Shown one piece after another: positions 16,023 to 25,777 of a stretch of 64,000 bases of DNA. The notes beneath the pieces are model-generated. The model worked only from the letters and a program-made list of their open reading frames with translations. It was not told the DNA's origin and did no database searches. The DNA is from Deltaproteobacteria bacterium (GTDB lineage: Bacteria > Myxococcota > Myxococcia > Myxococcales > SZAS-1). How positions within the stretch are numbered: position 1 is the stretch's first letter; every line of letters begins with the position of its first letter. The stretch spans positions 94,579 to 158,578 of the forward strand of contig JAFEBB010000010.1 in assembly GCA_018266075.1 (NCBI GenBank), given 5' to 3'. The translations under genes were made by a program, and so were the position numbers.

Positions 16023-16748
16023 GTGAGCGCCGAGCGTCCCCAGGCCGTGAGCCCGAGCGCTCCGCGCACCTACCGCTACTACGACCTGGTGATGGCCGCG
16101 TTCGTCTGCGTGCTGCTCTGCTCCAACGTGATCGGCCCGGCGAAGGTCTGCCAGGTGCAGGTCTTCGGGCACCCGTTCACCTTCGGCGCGGGGATCCTCT
16201 TCTTCCCCATCAGCTACCTCTTCGACGACATCCTCACCGAGGTCTACGGCTACGCGCGCTCACGCCGCATGGTGTGGGCCGGCTTCGGGGCGCTGCTCTT
16301 TGCGAGCTTCATGAGCTGGGCCGTGGTGGGCCTGCCGCCCGCGCCCGACTTCCACGATCAGGAGGCCTACGCGCGCATCTTCGGCGGCACGCCGCGCATC
16401 GTGGCCGGCTCGCTCACCGCGTTCTGGTTCGGCGAGTTCATGAACGCGTACGTCCTCGCGAAGCTCAAAGTCTTCACCGAGGGACGCTTCCTCTGGCTGC
16501 GCTTCGTCGCATCGACGATCGCCGGCGAGGGCATCGACACCCTCATCTTCTATCCGGTGGCCTTCTACGGGCTCTGGAGCAACGAGCAGCTCTTCGCGGT
16601 GATGGCTGGCAACTACACCATCAAGGTGCTCTGGGAGGTGCTGGCCACCCCGCTCACGTACGCGGTCTGCGGCTACCTCAAGCGCGTCGAGCACGAGGAC
16701 TACTACGACCGCGAGACCAACTTCACGCCGTTCTCCTTGCAGGCGTGA
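16023..16748 (+). CDS. yhhQ: queuosine precursor transporter (QueP/YhhQ, VUT family)
   Basis: 241 residues from the GTG at 16023, chosen because GGAGG (16014-16018) lies right before it; an in-frame ATG at 15975 has no such site. About six membrane segments are visible, with the family block LTEVYGYARSRRMVWAGF and ASTIAGEGIDTLIFYPVAFYG, diagnostic of YhhQ. The family imports 7-deazaguanine queuosine precursors such as preQ0/preQ1. QueC, which makes preQ0, is encoded at 26359-27048, so import and synthesis may both exist. Overlaps the following esterase gene by four bases (GTGA). Confidence 0.9.
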   Translation: MSAERPQAVSPSAPRTYRYYDLVMAAFVCVLLCSNVIGPAKVCQVQVFGHPFTFGAGILFFPISYLFDDILTEVYGYARSRRMVWAGFGALLFASFMSWAVVGLPPAPDFHDQEAYARIFGGTPRIVAGSLTAFWFGEFMNAYVLAKLKVFTEGRFLWLRFVASTIAGEGIDTLIFYPVAFYGLWSNEQLFAVMAGNYTIKVLWEVLATPLTYAVCGYLKRVEHEDYYDRETNFTPFSLQA

Positions 16749-17506
16749 GCGCCGCGAACAGGCCGCGCCGCGGCAGCTTTCACGAGCTGGGGCCGCTCCA
16801 GCCGCCGGGGTTCTCGCCGCGACGGATCCGGATCTACCTGCCCGATGACGGCGCTGCCGAGCACCCCGCGCTCGTTCTCTTCGACGGCCAGAATGTCTTC
16901 GCGGATCCGAATGCGCCGCGCGGCGGCTGGGGCGTGGACACCGCCGTCGACGGATTGGATCTGCGTCGCTCGATCGCGCCGATGATCGTGGCCGTGCCGC
17001 ACGATCCGAATGCACGCCAGGACGAGCTCACGCCCTGGCCCATCGACGGCCATGGCGGCGGCGCCTGGCGGATGATCGACTGGGTTGCCGACGCGGTCCT
17101 TCCTGCGGTGCGCGCGCGCTTCGCCATGCCGTCCGGGGCGCTGGGTGCGGTGCTCGGCGGCGCGTCGTGGGGCGGGCTCTGCGCGCTCGTGGGTCACCAC
17201 GCCCGGCCCGACGCTTTCGGTGGCGCGCTCTGCCTCTCGCCCGCGGCCTGGGTGGGCGAGTTTGCGGTGTTCGATTGGCTCGCCCGGCATCACAAGCCGA
17301 CGTTCTCGCGCATCTACCTGGACTGCGGCGCGCACGAGGCCGAGGGCCGAATGCTGCCGCCCGCGGCCGAGTTGGCGAAGCGGCTGGCGGCGCGCGGCTA
17401 CGAACGAAAGCAGCTGCGCTGGGTGGCGGATCCACACGGCGAGCACACCGAGGCCGATTGGCGACGGCGGCTGCCGCGCGCGCTGCGCTTCATGTTCCGA
17501 CGCTGA
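16745..17506 (+). CDS. alpha/beta-hydrolase of the esterase D / enterochelin-esterase-like family
   Basis: 253 residues from the GTG at 16745, overlapping the transporter stop. Features: RRIRIYLPDD, VLFDGQNVF, the nucleophile elbow GGASWGGLCAL, an aspartate-containing DCGAHEAEGR and a terminal PHGEHTEADWRRRLPRALRFM that supplies the catalytic His. This is the putative-esterase (Fes/YbbA-like) pattern. No signal peptide, so likely cytoplasmic. Substrate unknown; possible acyl or carbohydrate esters. Its stop codon is one end of a perfect 20-bp palindrome whose other end is the stop of the convergent gene. Confidence 0.82.
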   Translation: MSAANRPRRGSFHELGPLQPPGFSPRRIRIYLPDDGAAEHPALVLFDGQNVFADPNAPRGGWGVDTAVDGLDLRRSIAPMIVAVPHDPNARQDELTPWPIDGHGGGAWRMIDWVADAVLPAVRARFAMPSGALGAVLGGASWGGLCALVGHHARPDAFGGALCLSPAAWVGEFAVFDWLARHHKPTFSRIYLDCGAHEAEGRMLPPAAELAKRLAARGYERKQLRWVADPHGEHTEADWRRRLPRALRFMFRR

Positions 17507-17522
17507 TCCGGATCCGGATCAG
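17503..17522. terminator. perfect 20-bp palindrome carrying both convergent stop codons
   Basis: CTGATCCGGATCCGGATCAG reads the same on both strands. The TGA of the rightward esterase (17504-17506) and the TGA of the leftward HTTM protein (17519-17521) are its two ends. It can form a hairpin or cruciform at the convergent junction and may act as a bidirectional terminator, though there is no T-tract. Confidence 0.5.
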
Positions 17523-19525
17523 TGCGGCGCCGGCGAGATCAGCGGCGGACGCGGCGGAGGCGCGTTGTTGCCCTCGGCCTGCGGCAGCGAGGACGGACGC
17601 TGTCCCTTGTCGTCGGGCTTGTCGAAGCAACGCCAGTTCACGATCTCCGCGGTCTGCACGGGCGGCCAGGGCTGGCCGATGGGCGGGATGATCTGGTTGT
17701 CGCGCAGCAGGCGGAATCGATAGAGCGTCTTGCCGCCGTGCTCGCGGGGGCCGTCGCCCCAGTTGTGCTGCTTGCACTGCCAGCGCGCCCACTCCTCCTG
17801 GATCACCTTGGCGCCCTGGGTCACGTTCTCCAGGTACTTCCACCAGCGGGTGAACCAGAAGCCGCGAACCTCGCCCGGGCCGTCCACGGGGCCGCCGAAG
17901 AGATCTTCGGTGGAGCCGTCGCTGTACTCGGCGGGCGCGCGCAGGTGGTAGTCGGTGCGCAGCGGCTCGGGCGAGAACATGTCCCAGATGTTCCAGATGC
18001 TGGTCCACTGCACGGCGCGCTCGGCGGCCATGGGGAGGTAGCGCCGGCCCGGCTGCGGCGACGCGTACCAGGCCGCGGAGATGAACAGCACCAGCGCCGC
18101 GAGCTGCAACAGATCGCGCGAGGTCCTGTACACGCGCTCGGGCACGGGCAGCACCGGCGCGCGGAGCGCGGGCAGCTCCGGCGTCCAGGCCTCGACCTTG
18201 GCGCGCGCGTGCCGATTCTGACTCGCCCAGCTGTAGATGACGCCGCCAAGCTGGGCGAAGAACGGGAGCCCGCCGAGCTGGCCGACGACGAAGCCGCCCG
18301 GCGTCCGACGCAGCGCCGCGCGCAGTGCCGGCCAACCCGCCACGAGCGTTCCATCGGAGAGCACCGCGTGCAGCGAGCCCTCGAGCTCGTTGCGCTTGAT
18401 GGCCTCGGCCGCCTTGGGCAGCTGGCCCGAGCGCACGTCCACGAGCTCCAGCTTCCCGAAGCGATCCATGCTCCGCAGCGTCTCCACGCCGCGCGCGCAG
18501 GCCGCGCACTTGCCGTCGTAGATCACGGCCGTGGGCGCGCCCTTGCCGCAGAGCCGCGCCAGCTGGTCGATCACCCACTCCGTCCAAGCGGGCTCGAAGA
18601 AGATGAAGTAGGTGACGGGCATCAGGTAGCTGAACAGGCCCACGTTCACCGTGAGCGCGATGCCGCCGTGCAGCGCCACGCCCATGAGCAGGCCCAGGGC
18701 CTTGGTCCACTTGTTCAGGATGGGCGAGAAGACCAGGAAGATGAACCCGCCCTCGAAGATCATCGTGAACACCGTCCCGAACGCCATGGGGATCGGGTAG
18801 TCGGCGAGCACCGAGGCCCAGGGCCGCGCGAAGACGTGGTTCAGGTGCAGCACGTAGTGCAGCGCCGAGTTGGAGAGGTCGAGGTGGTTGCCCGTCTGGT
18901 CGAGAAGGTGCCAGGTGTTGCCGCCGGTCTTGTGAAGCGCCGAGCAGATGTACACCCACGCGATCTGCGCCTGGAGGATGCGGCTGGTGATGGCGCTCGC
19001 CGTCTTCGGGAGCTCGATGCCCTTCTGCTGCGCGCGCAAGGCGTCGAGCGAGTAGCGGTTCCCCGAGGGCGCGAAGCAGAGCCAGAACAGCGAGAGCCGG
19101 ATGACCGAGTCCGAGCCGTCGAAGAGCTCGGGGAGCCGCTCGTTGAAGCCCGCGACGAACAGGTAGAGCAGCACGGTGGTGAGCCGCGTGCGGTAGCCGA
19201 GGGCCACCATGATGCTCAGCGCGAACGCGATGGCCCAGTACACGTAGACCACTTCCACCGGGCCGAGCACGTCCGAGAGCGCGAAGCGGTTGGCGCGCGC
19301 CATGCTGGTGAGCAGCGAGACGCGGGGCATCACCCCCGAGTCGCTGAAGAACTGGGTGGCGATGAAGAGCAGGTCCAGCAGGTCGTAGGCGATGAAGAGC
19401 GCGAAGACGATGCGGAAGAGCGCCAGCGGGCGCAGATCCATCTGTCCGAACCAGAAGGTCCAGCTCAGCGAGCTGCTCTTGTGGGCGGGCGAGTCGACGG
19501 TCTCGGCGGCGGGCGCAGCGGGCAC
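17519..19525 (-). CDS. HTTM (gamma-carboxylase-like) membrane protein fused to a DCC thiol-oxidoreductase domain
   Basis: 668 residues from the GTG at 19525 (CGGAG 7 bases upstream). The first 350 residues match the HTTM domain shared with vitamin-K-dependent gamma-carboxylase: DLRPLALFRIVFALFIAYDLL, QAQIAWVYICSALHKTGG, several membrane helices. Near residue 375 a DCC/DUF393 domain begins with VIYDGKCAACARG (DxxCxxC). A further membrane helix and a soluble C-terminal region with IWDMFSPEP follow, the latter typical of HTTM C-termini. Role unknown; redox membrane chemistry is an inference. The conserved SALHKTG and MFSPEP motifs make the family call solid. Confidence 0.82.
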   Translation of the reverse strand: MPAAPAAETVDSPAHKSSSLSWTFWFGQMDLRPLALFRIVFALFIAYDLLDLLFIATQFFSDSGVMPRVSLLTSMARANRFALSDVLGPVEVVYVYWAIAFALSIMVALGYRTRLTTVLLYLFVAGFNERLPELFDGSDSVIRLSLFWLCFAPSGNRYSLDALRAQQKGIELPKTASAITSRILQAQIAWVYICSALHKTGGNTWHLLDQTGNHLDLSNSALHYVLHLNHVFARPWASVLADYPIPMAFGTVFTMIFEGGFIFLVFSPILNKWTKALGLLMGVALHGGIALTVNVGLFSYLMPVTYFIFFEPAWTEWVIDQLARLCGKGAPTAVIYDGKCAACARGVETLRSMDRFGKLELVDVRSGQLPKAAEAIKRNELEGSLHAVLSDGTLVAGWPALRAALRRTPGGFVVGQLGGLPFFAQLGGVIYSWASQNRHARAKVEAWTPELPALRAPVLPVPERVYRTSRDLLQLAALVLFISAAWYASPQPGRRYLPMAAERAVQWTSIWNIWDMFSPEPLRTDYHLRAPAEYSDGSTEDLFGGPVDGPGEVRGFWFTRWWKYLENVTQGAKVIQEEWARWQCKQHNWGDGPREHGGKTLYRFRLLRDNQIIPPIGQPWPPVQTAEIVNWRCFDKPDDKGQRPSSLPQAEGNNAPPPRPPLISPAPH

Positions 19526-19684
19526 GGGTGAGCTCCGTTTGAGGCGCGCAGTATAGCGTCCGTCGCCTTTCGCGCATGGACGGCCGCGCGCAGCCCGGCC
19601 TGCCAATCGCGACCCCCAAAGTCGCCCTTGATCCCCATCAAACCACCCGACCGCTCCGCCGTTCGGCAAATACAGACATGTCTC

Positions 19685-19692
19685 GATATATC
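19685..19692. other. GATATATC site at the 3' end of the beta-barrel gene
   Basis: Context TCTCGATATATCAATAC; it overlaps the stop codon (TGA on the minus strand, 19691-19693). Confidence 0.6.
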
Positions 19693-20758
19693 AATACTGC
19701 CAGCCCAGCCGCAGCTCCACGGTGGCCCGGTGGTAGTGCAGGCCATTGGTCGCATAGTCGGCCTGGTAGCCGGCGGCCTGGAGCTCGACGAGCAGGCCGG
19801 CCGGCAGCTCGCGGGAGAGGCTCACGCTCAAGGAGTTGGTGCTCTCGTCGTCGGTGGCGAGCAGGAGCTCGGGCGAGAGCGCGACGCCGTCCGGAAACCG
19901 GGTGCGCTGCAGGGCGCCCTGGGCGGCGAGCGCAATCTGGAACGGCAGGAAGAGCGCCACCGACCCCGACAATCGATGTCGCTGGTAGCTGCGCCCGAAC
20001 TGGTTGGAGCCGTCGGCCAGGAAGTCGTAGCCCAGCTCGCCGAGCACCTTGCCGCGGTAGCGCCAGGTGAGCCCGGCGCCGCCGGTGCGATCCGCGCGGA
20101 CCTGGCCCGAGCCGTCGCGGCTGGCCGGGTCGTAGCCGCGCAGGCTGCCGCTCAGCGCCAGCACCAGCCGCTGCTTGGCGAAGAGCGGCACCGTGACCGA
20201 GAAGGCCAGCGTGGGCCCGGTGAAGTCGTACTCCGGGTCCGGGTGGTAGATGAAGCGCTCCACGCCGAGGTCGAGCCGCAGCGGCACCTTGCCCGCGCGC
20301 CCGGCCCCGAGCGCGCCCGCGGCGAGGTCGGTGTAGTCGCGGTCGTCGCCGCGCGAGCGCTTGTCCTTGGCCCGGCCGTCGACGCCGAGCGTGAGCGGCC
20401 CGACCTGTCCCGAGGCTTCGACATCGGCGCCCTGGGCCACCAGGTCGTCTTCACTCAGGGTGAAGAAGCGCTTGGCCCCGAGATCGTAGTGGCCGGAGAG
20501 GCTCGCGCTGCCCTCCGCCGGCGTGAGCGCGCCCTCGAGCTGCAGCGTGCCCACCAGGAGCCCATCGCCTTGCGCGAGGCCGTCGAGGTCGCGGCCGGGG
20601 TTGCTGTCGTAGCCGCCGCCCACGGCCGCGTGCGCCGTGCCCGAGGTCTCGACGGCGTGCGCGGGGTGCGCCATCGCCATCGCCGCGAGCACGAACGCGG
20701 TCCACCGCGTCCGCGAAGACCGCGCCCGCGTGCTTCTCTGTTCGCGACGGTGCTCCAC
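19691..20758 (-). CDS. putative outer-membrane beta-barrel protein
   Basis: 355 residues from a GTG at 20758 (start not strongly supported). The basic N-region and hydrophobic core WTAFVLAAMAMAHPAHA look like a signal peptide. The mature chain opens with VGGGYDSNPGRD, a common start of myxobacterial beta-barrels, then shows amphipathic strands and ends in LRLGWQY with a C-terminal Tyr. No motif gives a function. It lies immediately downstream of the coiled-coil protein on the same strand and may work with it in the envelope. A TTCAC-N5-GTGAA site (20450) is inside; GATATATC (19685) covers its stop codon. Confidence 0.68.
   Translation of the reverse strand: MEHRREQRSTRARSSRTRWTAFVLAAMAMAHPAHAVETSGTAHAAVGGGYDSNPGRDLDGLAQGDGLLVGTLQLEGALTPAEGSASLSGHYDLGAKRFFTLSEDDLVAQGADVEASGQVGPLTLGVDGRAKDKRSRGDDRDYTDLAAGALGAGRAGKVPLRLDLGVERFIYHPDPEYDFTGPTLAFSVTVPLFAKQRLVLALSGSLRGYDPASRDGSGQVRADRTGGAGLTWRYRGKVLGELGYDFLADGSNQFGRSYQRHRLSGSVALFLPFQIALAAQGALQRTRFPDGVALSPELLLATDDESTNSLSVSLSRELPAGLLVELQAAGYQADYATNGLHYHRATVELRLGWQY
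20450..20464. other. TTCAC-N5-GTGAA palindrome inside the beta-barrel gene
   Basis: TTCACTCAGGGTGAA on the plus strand; on the coding strand it gives FFTLSEDD. Same arms and spacer length as the other four copies. Confidence 0.55.
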
Positions 20759-20811
20759 CGCGCGCGCATGTTAGCTGGGGCACAGCGGGATTCGGCGAGC
20801 GATTTGGCGGG

Positions 20812-21930
20812 CTACCGCTGGGCCGCCTGGGCCTCGAGCGCCTTGGCCTGGCTCTCCAGCGCAGACCGCTGCTTCTGCAGACCCTCGCGGGCCTTGAGCA
20901 GCGCGGGCAGGCTCTCCTCGTCGGCGTCGCCGGTGGCCGCGCCGTGCGAGAGCTCCTCGGCCCGCACCAGCTCGCCGCTGTGAACCGACGGAACCTCTTG
21001 CGCGGACGGCGAGGCCGAGACCGAGGGCGAGCCCGCGCTGGCGGTGGGCGTGGGGCCGACGAGATCCTGCGCGCTGCCGCCCATCTGCCCCGTGCCCGGG
21101 CCGTTGTTGGAGAGCGAATCGGACGCAGACGCCGTGTTGGTGCGCGAGGCCGCGGGCGTGCTGGTGGCCGAGGCCGTCACTGCGGGCGGGCTCGCCGTCT
21201 TGCTGGTGGCGGGCGCGGTGGCCGTAGCCCCGCCCGAGGCGACGCTCAGGCTGGCGGGCGCGTCGGTGTGGGTCACGCGGACCCGGCGATCGGACTCGTC
21301 GAAGAGGGCGTCATCGCCGCTGAGCCGACGCAGGTGCCGCTCGAGCTGCTGCTGGTCGCGCGCGGCCTGGATGCGGTCGTCGAGGGCCTGCTGCTGCTTG
21401 GCGAGCTTGTCGGCCTGGTCGCGGAGGGCGTCGGCGCGCTCACGGAGCTCGCGGGGATCGTCGCTCGGGGTGGTGAACTTGGGCGCGGCCACGGCCTGCG
21501 CGGCCTTGGGCGCCACCTGGGCGCGCTCGGACTCGAGCTTCTGCAGCGCGGCCACGTTGGACGCCTCGCCGTTGCCCTGGCGCGCGGCGATCTCCGAAGA
21601 GAGCGCCTGGTAGAGCTTCTCGCGCGCGGCCTCGAGCTCCTGGGCGCGCGCGGCCTCGGCGGCGCGGCTCTGCGCAAGCTGGTCGGACAGCGCCTGGCTC
21701 TGCGCGAGCTTGTGCTCCAGCTCGCCCGAGCCGAAGAGCGCGGGCTGGCCGGCGGCCTTGGCCTTGGCGATCTCCGCGGAGAGCGCGTCGAGCTGCGCCT
21801 GCTGGTCGGCGACCTGGGCGTGGGCCTTCTGCACCGAGCCCTGGGCCTGGACGTAGCCGTCCCGCGCCGCAGGAAGCGGCGTCGGCGAAGCGGTGGCGAC
21901 CCAGAGCGCCAGGAGCAGACCGGTGTGCAT
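20812..21930 (-). CDS. secreted coiled-coil protein of unknown function
   Basis: 372 residues from the ATG at 21930, where a signal peptide MHTGLLLALWVATASPTPLPA begins; the frame is open further upstream. Residues about 25-205 are Ala/Gln/Glu-rich heptads predicted to form a long coiled coil. A Ser/Thr/Ala-rich unstructured stretch (about 225-325) and a short terminal coiled coil (LQKQRSALESQAKALEAQAAQR) follow. Likely periplasmic, perhaps spanning to the beta-barrel encoded 53 bases downstream. No recognised family. Confidence 0.7.
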   Translation of the reverse strand: MHTGLLLALWVATASPTPLPAARDGYVQAQGSVQKAHAQVADQQAQLDALSAEIAKAKAAGQPALFGSGELEHKLAQSQALSDQLAQSRAAEAARAQELEAAREKLYQALSSEIAARQGNGEASNVAALQKLESERAQVAPKAAQAVAAPKFTTPSDDPRELRERADALRDQADKLAKQQQALDDRIQAARDQQQLERHLRRLSGDDALFDESDRRVRVTHTDAPASLSVASGGATATAPATSKTASPPAVTASATSTPAASRTNTASASDSLSNNGPGTGQMGGSAQDLVGPTPTASAGSPSVSASPSAQEVPSVHSGELVRAEELSHGAATGDADEESLPALLKAREGLQKQRSALESQAKALEAQAAQR

Positions 21931-22105
21931 CGAAGGGAGATTTAGCAATCCACGTGCCGCCCTTGCCAGGATGATCTGGCCCGGCCGACTTGGCAAACAC
22001 CCGGAATCACGAGCCTTGGCTTCAGCCCAGGACGGAAAGATCCCAGAAAAGCGAGGCAGATCCCTCAGAAAGCTGGGCGCCCTCAGGAATTCGGATCCGC
22101 TCGGA

Positions 22106-23542
<1,437 letters not shown>

Positions 23543-23624
23543 GCGGACAAGCTAGCACCAACTGGCCTTGCGCCAGAGCCCTCGCGCTGTCAGGGTGGCC
23601 GCTCACCCCTCCTCGGAGCGTCGA

Positions 23625-24110
23625 TTGAAGGTCGCCAAGCACACCATCGTGGGCCTCGAGTACAGCCTGCACACCGGCGACGGCGTCATCGTCGACGCGT
23701 CGGAGCCGGGCAAGCCGCTCAAGTACCTGCACGGCATGGGGCAGATCGTGCCTGGGCTGGAGAAGGCGCTCGAGGGCCAGGAGGTGGGCGCCGAATCGAA
23801 GGTCGTGGTCACGCCCGAGGACGGCTACGGTCCGCGCGACGAGCAGGCCGTCCGCGTGGTGCCGCGCGAGGCATTTCCGCCGGACGCGCCCATCCAGGCC
23901 GGCGCGGAGTTCGTGGTCGTCGACGAGAACCAGAACCAGGTGCCGCTGCGCATCGAGAAGGTCGACAACGGCACCGTGACCGTGGACTTCAACCACCCGC
24001 TCGCCGGCAAGACGCTGCACTTCTCGGTGAAGGTGACCGAGGTGCGCGCCGCGACCGAGGAAGAGCTCCAGCACGGCCACGCGCACGGCGACGACGGGCA
24101 CCACCATTAA
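23625..24110 (+). CDS. slyD: SlyD-type FKBP peptidyl-prolyl isomerase
   Basis: 161 residues from the TTG at 23625 (GGAG 7 bases upstream); this gives the canonical start MKVAKHTIVGLEYSLHTGDG, better than the ATG at 23568. Folding helper that isomerises X-Pro bonds. FKBP core YLHGMGQIVPGLEKALEGQEVG and the inserted-flap domain FVVVDENQNQVPLRIEKV are present, and the short C-terminal HGHAHGDDGHHH tail suggests nickel or other metal binding as in E. coli SlyD. Divergent from the response regulator gene. The stop codon overlaps a 12-bp palindrome. Confidence 0.92.
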   Translation: MKVAKHTIVGLEYSLHTGDGVIVDASEPGKPLKYLHGMGQIVPGLEKALEGQEVGAESKVVVTPEDGYGPRDEQAVRVVPREAFPPDAPIQAGAEFVVVDENQNQVPLRIEKVDNGTVTVDFNHPLAGKTLHFSVKVTEVRAATEEELQHGHAHGDDGHHH

Positions 24111-24120
24111 CCGATCGGTT
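24109..24120. promoter_or_regulatory. 12-bp palindrome AACCGATCGGTT between slyD and the GH1 gene
   Basis: A perfect palindrome that begins in the slyD stop codon and lies 3 bases from the stop of the convergent glycosidase gene. A related inverted repeat occurs at 25761-25776 upstream of the glycosidase. It could be terminator stem or an operator-like site; position favours the former. Confidence 0.3.
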
Positions 24121-24122
24121 GA

Positions 24123-25733
24123 CTAGCCCGTCTGACGCGACCCGGGATCCACGCTCGGCAGCTCGGTGCTCGCGAGCGCCACGGCGAGCAGGCTCGGATC
24201 TCCAGACCGGAGCGCCCGCGCGATGGCGCCGTACGCGGCCATCGTGGGCACACCCGCGGCGTCGTAGCCGGTGCGCTCCACCTGGCCGCCCGCGCAGTCC
24301 ACGCCGAGGAGCCCGAAGCGCGGCTGGTAGCTGCCCCACTCGTAGTTGTCCCAGAGGCTCCAGTGCAGGTAGCCCTCGACGGGAACGCCGTCGGCGCGCG
24401 CACGCAAGAGCTCGTAGAGGTGCGCCTTGATGAACAGGTCGCGGCGCGCGCCGTCGTTGCGCGGGAAGGCGTGCTTGCCCACCGCGCGCGTGGCCAGGCC
24501 GTTCTCGGCGATCCAAACGGGAAGACCCGGCGCGCTTTCGGAGTAGAGCTCGAGCGCCACCGAGAGCCCGCGCGCGTGCGGCTTCCACTCCCACTCGTCG
24601 ACCACCGGCCCGAAGCCGCGATCGTTGCCGGGCGTCGAGCGACCGACGACGTTCCAGGGGAACGGGTCGTAGTAGTCGAACGCGAGGTAGTCGACCGCGC
24701 GTCCCTCGAGGCGATACGCGGCATCCACGAGCGCGCTCAGCCGCTGCAGCGTCACGCCTTGGCGCAACAAGCCCTCGAGCCCGCGCACGCCCCAGCGCAG
24801 AAGCTGCCGCGCCACGGGGATCTCGCCCTCGCTCGCCAGGAACTCGCGCGTGAAGCGCGCCTCGCGCGAGCGCAAATATTCCTCGAGCTCCGGCCGCGCG
24901 ACGCCCTTCGCCGGCGCGAGCAGCAGGTCCACGAAGAAGAGATCCGCGCGGTAGAACGCCGAGAAGTTGTTGTTGAAGGTCAGCTTGGGCGCCGCGAGCC
25001 CGCGGGCGCGGTAGACCTCGCGCACCGCATCGGCCGCCGCCAGGTGCGCCAGGAGCTGGTTCTCCACGCTGCTCCGCGCGGCGCGCCCGCCCTGCTTGCC
25101 CGCGCCATGCGGAAACCGCGCCGCGACATAGGTCGCCAGCGCGAACATGTTGGGCTCGTTCAACGTGATATATCTCGATGGCGGCGGCGTGCCACGCTTC
25201 TCCAGCGCGTCGAGGAGCGCGGGCAGCATCAGCTTCACGTAGCTGGCGAAGCGCGCGGGCGAGCCCGGATCCAGCCAGAGATCCGGCCCGAGGTGCGCGG
25301 GGTGCGTCCAGTGGTACAGCGTGACCAGCGGCTCGATCTGGCGCTGGTGCAGCGCCGCGAGGATGTCGGCGTAGCGGGCGATGGCGGCTGGATCCAGCGG
25401 CGGATCCGCGCGCACGGCCGCGTCTCGGACCGGCGTCACGCGCGCCCACTCGATGGAGAACCGGAACGTGCGCAGCCCGTGCCGCGCGAGCAGCTCGACG
25501 TCTTCTTCGAAGCGGTCCCAGAAGCGCGCCGCGCCGCCGCTGGGCGCCACACCCGGACGGCCCTCCCAGTCGCCCCAGTTGTTGTGCGGCTCTCCCGGAC
25601 CGTTGTAGCCGCCCTCGCACTGGTAGCCCGCGCACGCCGCGCCGAGCTGAAGCTGCGCGAGCGCGTCGGTCGGGAGGCGAGCGGTGAGCGCGCGCGCGTC
25701 GGACTCATTGAAGTGCAGATCGAAGGTGCGCAT
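24123..25733 (-). CDS. glycoside hydrolase family 1 (beta-glucosidase-like)
   Basis: 536 residues. GH1 enzymes cleave beta-glucosides/galactosides with retention. The acid/base glutamate is in YITLNEPN and the nucleophile in VWIAENG; HWSLWDNYEWGSYQPRFGLLGVD and an FRFSIEWARV block complete the family pattern. No signal peptide, so likely cytoplasmic; however, the N-terminus and the central insertion differ from typical enzymes, as in the archaeal-type/halophile GH1 group. A GATATATC site lies at 25167-25174, where it codes SRYI with an AGA codon. Exact sugar specificity cannot be read from sequence. Confidence 0.9.
   Translation of the reverse strand: MRTFDLHFNESDARALTARLPTDALAQLQLGAACAGYQCEGGYNGPGEPHNNWGDWEGRPGVAPSGGAARFWDRFEEDVELLARHGLRTFRFSIEWARVTPVRDAAVRADPPLDPAAIARYADILAALHQRQIEPLVTLYHWTHPAHLGPDLWLDPGSPARFASYVKLMLPALLDALEKRGTPPPSRYITLNEPNMFALATYVAARFPHGAGKQGGRAARSSVENQLLAHLAAADAVREVYRARGLAAPKLTFNNNFSAFYRADLFFVDLLLAPAKGVARPELEEYLRSREARFTREFLASEGEIPVARQLLRWGVRGLEGLLRQGVTLQRLSALVDAAYRLEGRAVDYLAFDYYDPFPWNVVGRSTPGNDRGFGPVVDEWEWKPHARGLSVALELYSESAPGLPVWIAENGLATRAVGKHAFPRNDGARRDLFIKAHLYELLRARADGVPVEGYLHWSLWDNYEWGSYQPRFGLLGVDCAGGQVERTGYDAAGVPTMAAYGAIARALRSGDPSLLAVALASTELPSVDPGSRQTG
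25167..25174. other. GATATATC site inside the GH1 gene
   Basis: On the coding strand the context is TCGAGATATATCACG, coding S-R-Y-I-T with an AGA codon, just before the catalytic NEP motif. It shares 12 bases with the site in the RNA ligase gene. Confidence 0.6.
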
Positions 25734-25760
25734 GAAACCGGTGGCTGGGGGCTGGTTGGG

Positions 25761-25776
25761 TTAACGGATTGGTTAA
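25761..25776. promoter_or_regulatory. inverted repeat TTAACGGATTGGTTAA upstream of the GH1 gene
   Basis: An AT-rich, imperfect palindrome (TTAA at both ends) 28 bases upstream of the glycosidase start codon, in a short gap after the VanX-like gene. Sugar-regulated GH1 genes are often controlled by LacI-family repressors at similar sites; no such regulator is nearby, so this remains a suggestion. Confidence 0.3.
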
Positions 25777-25777
25777 T

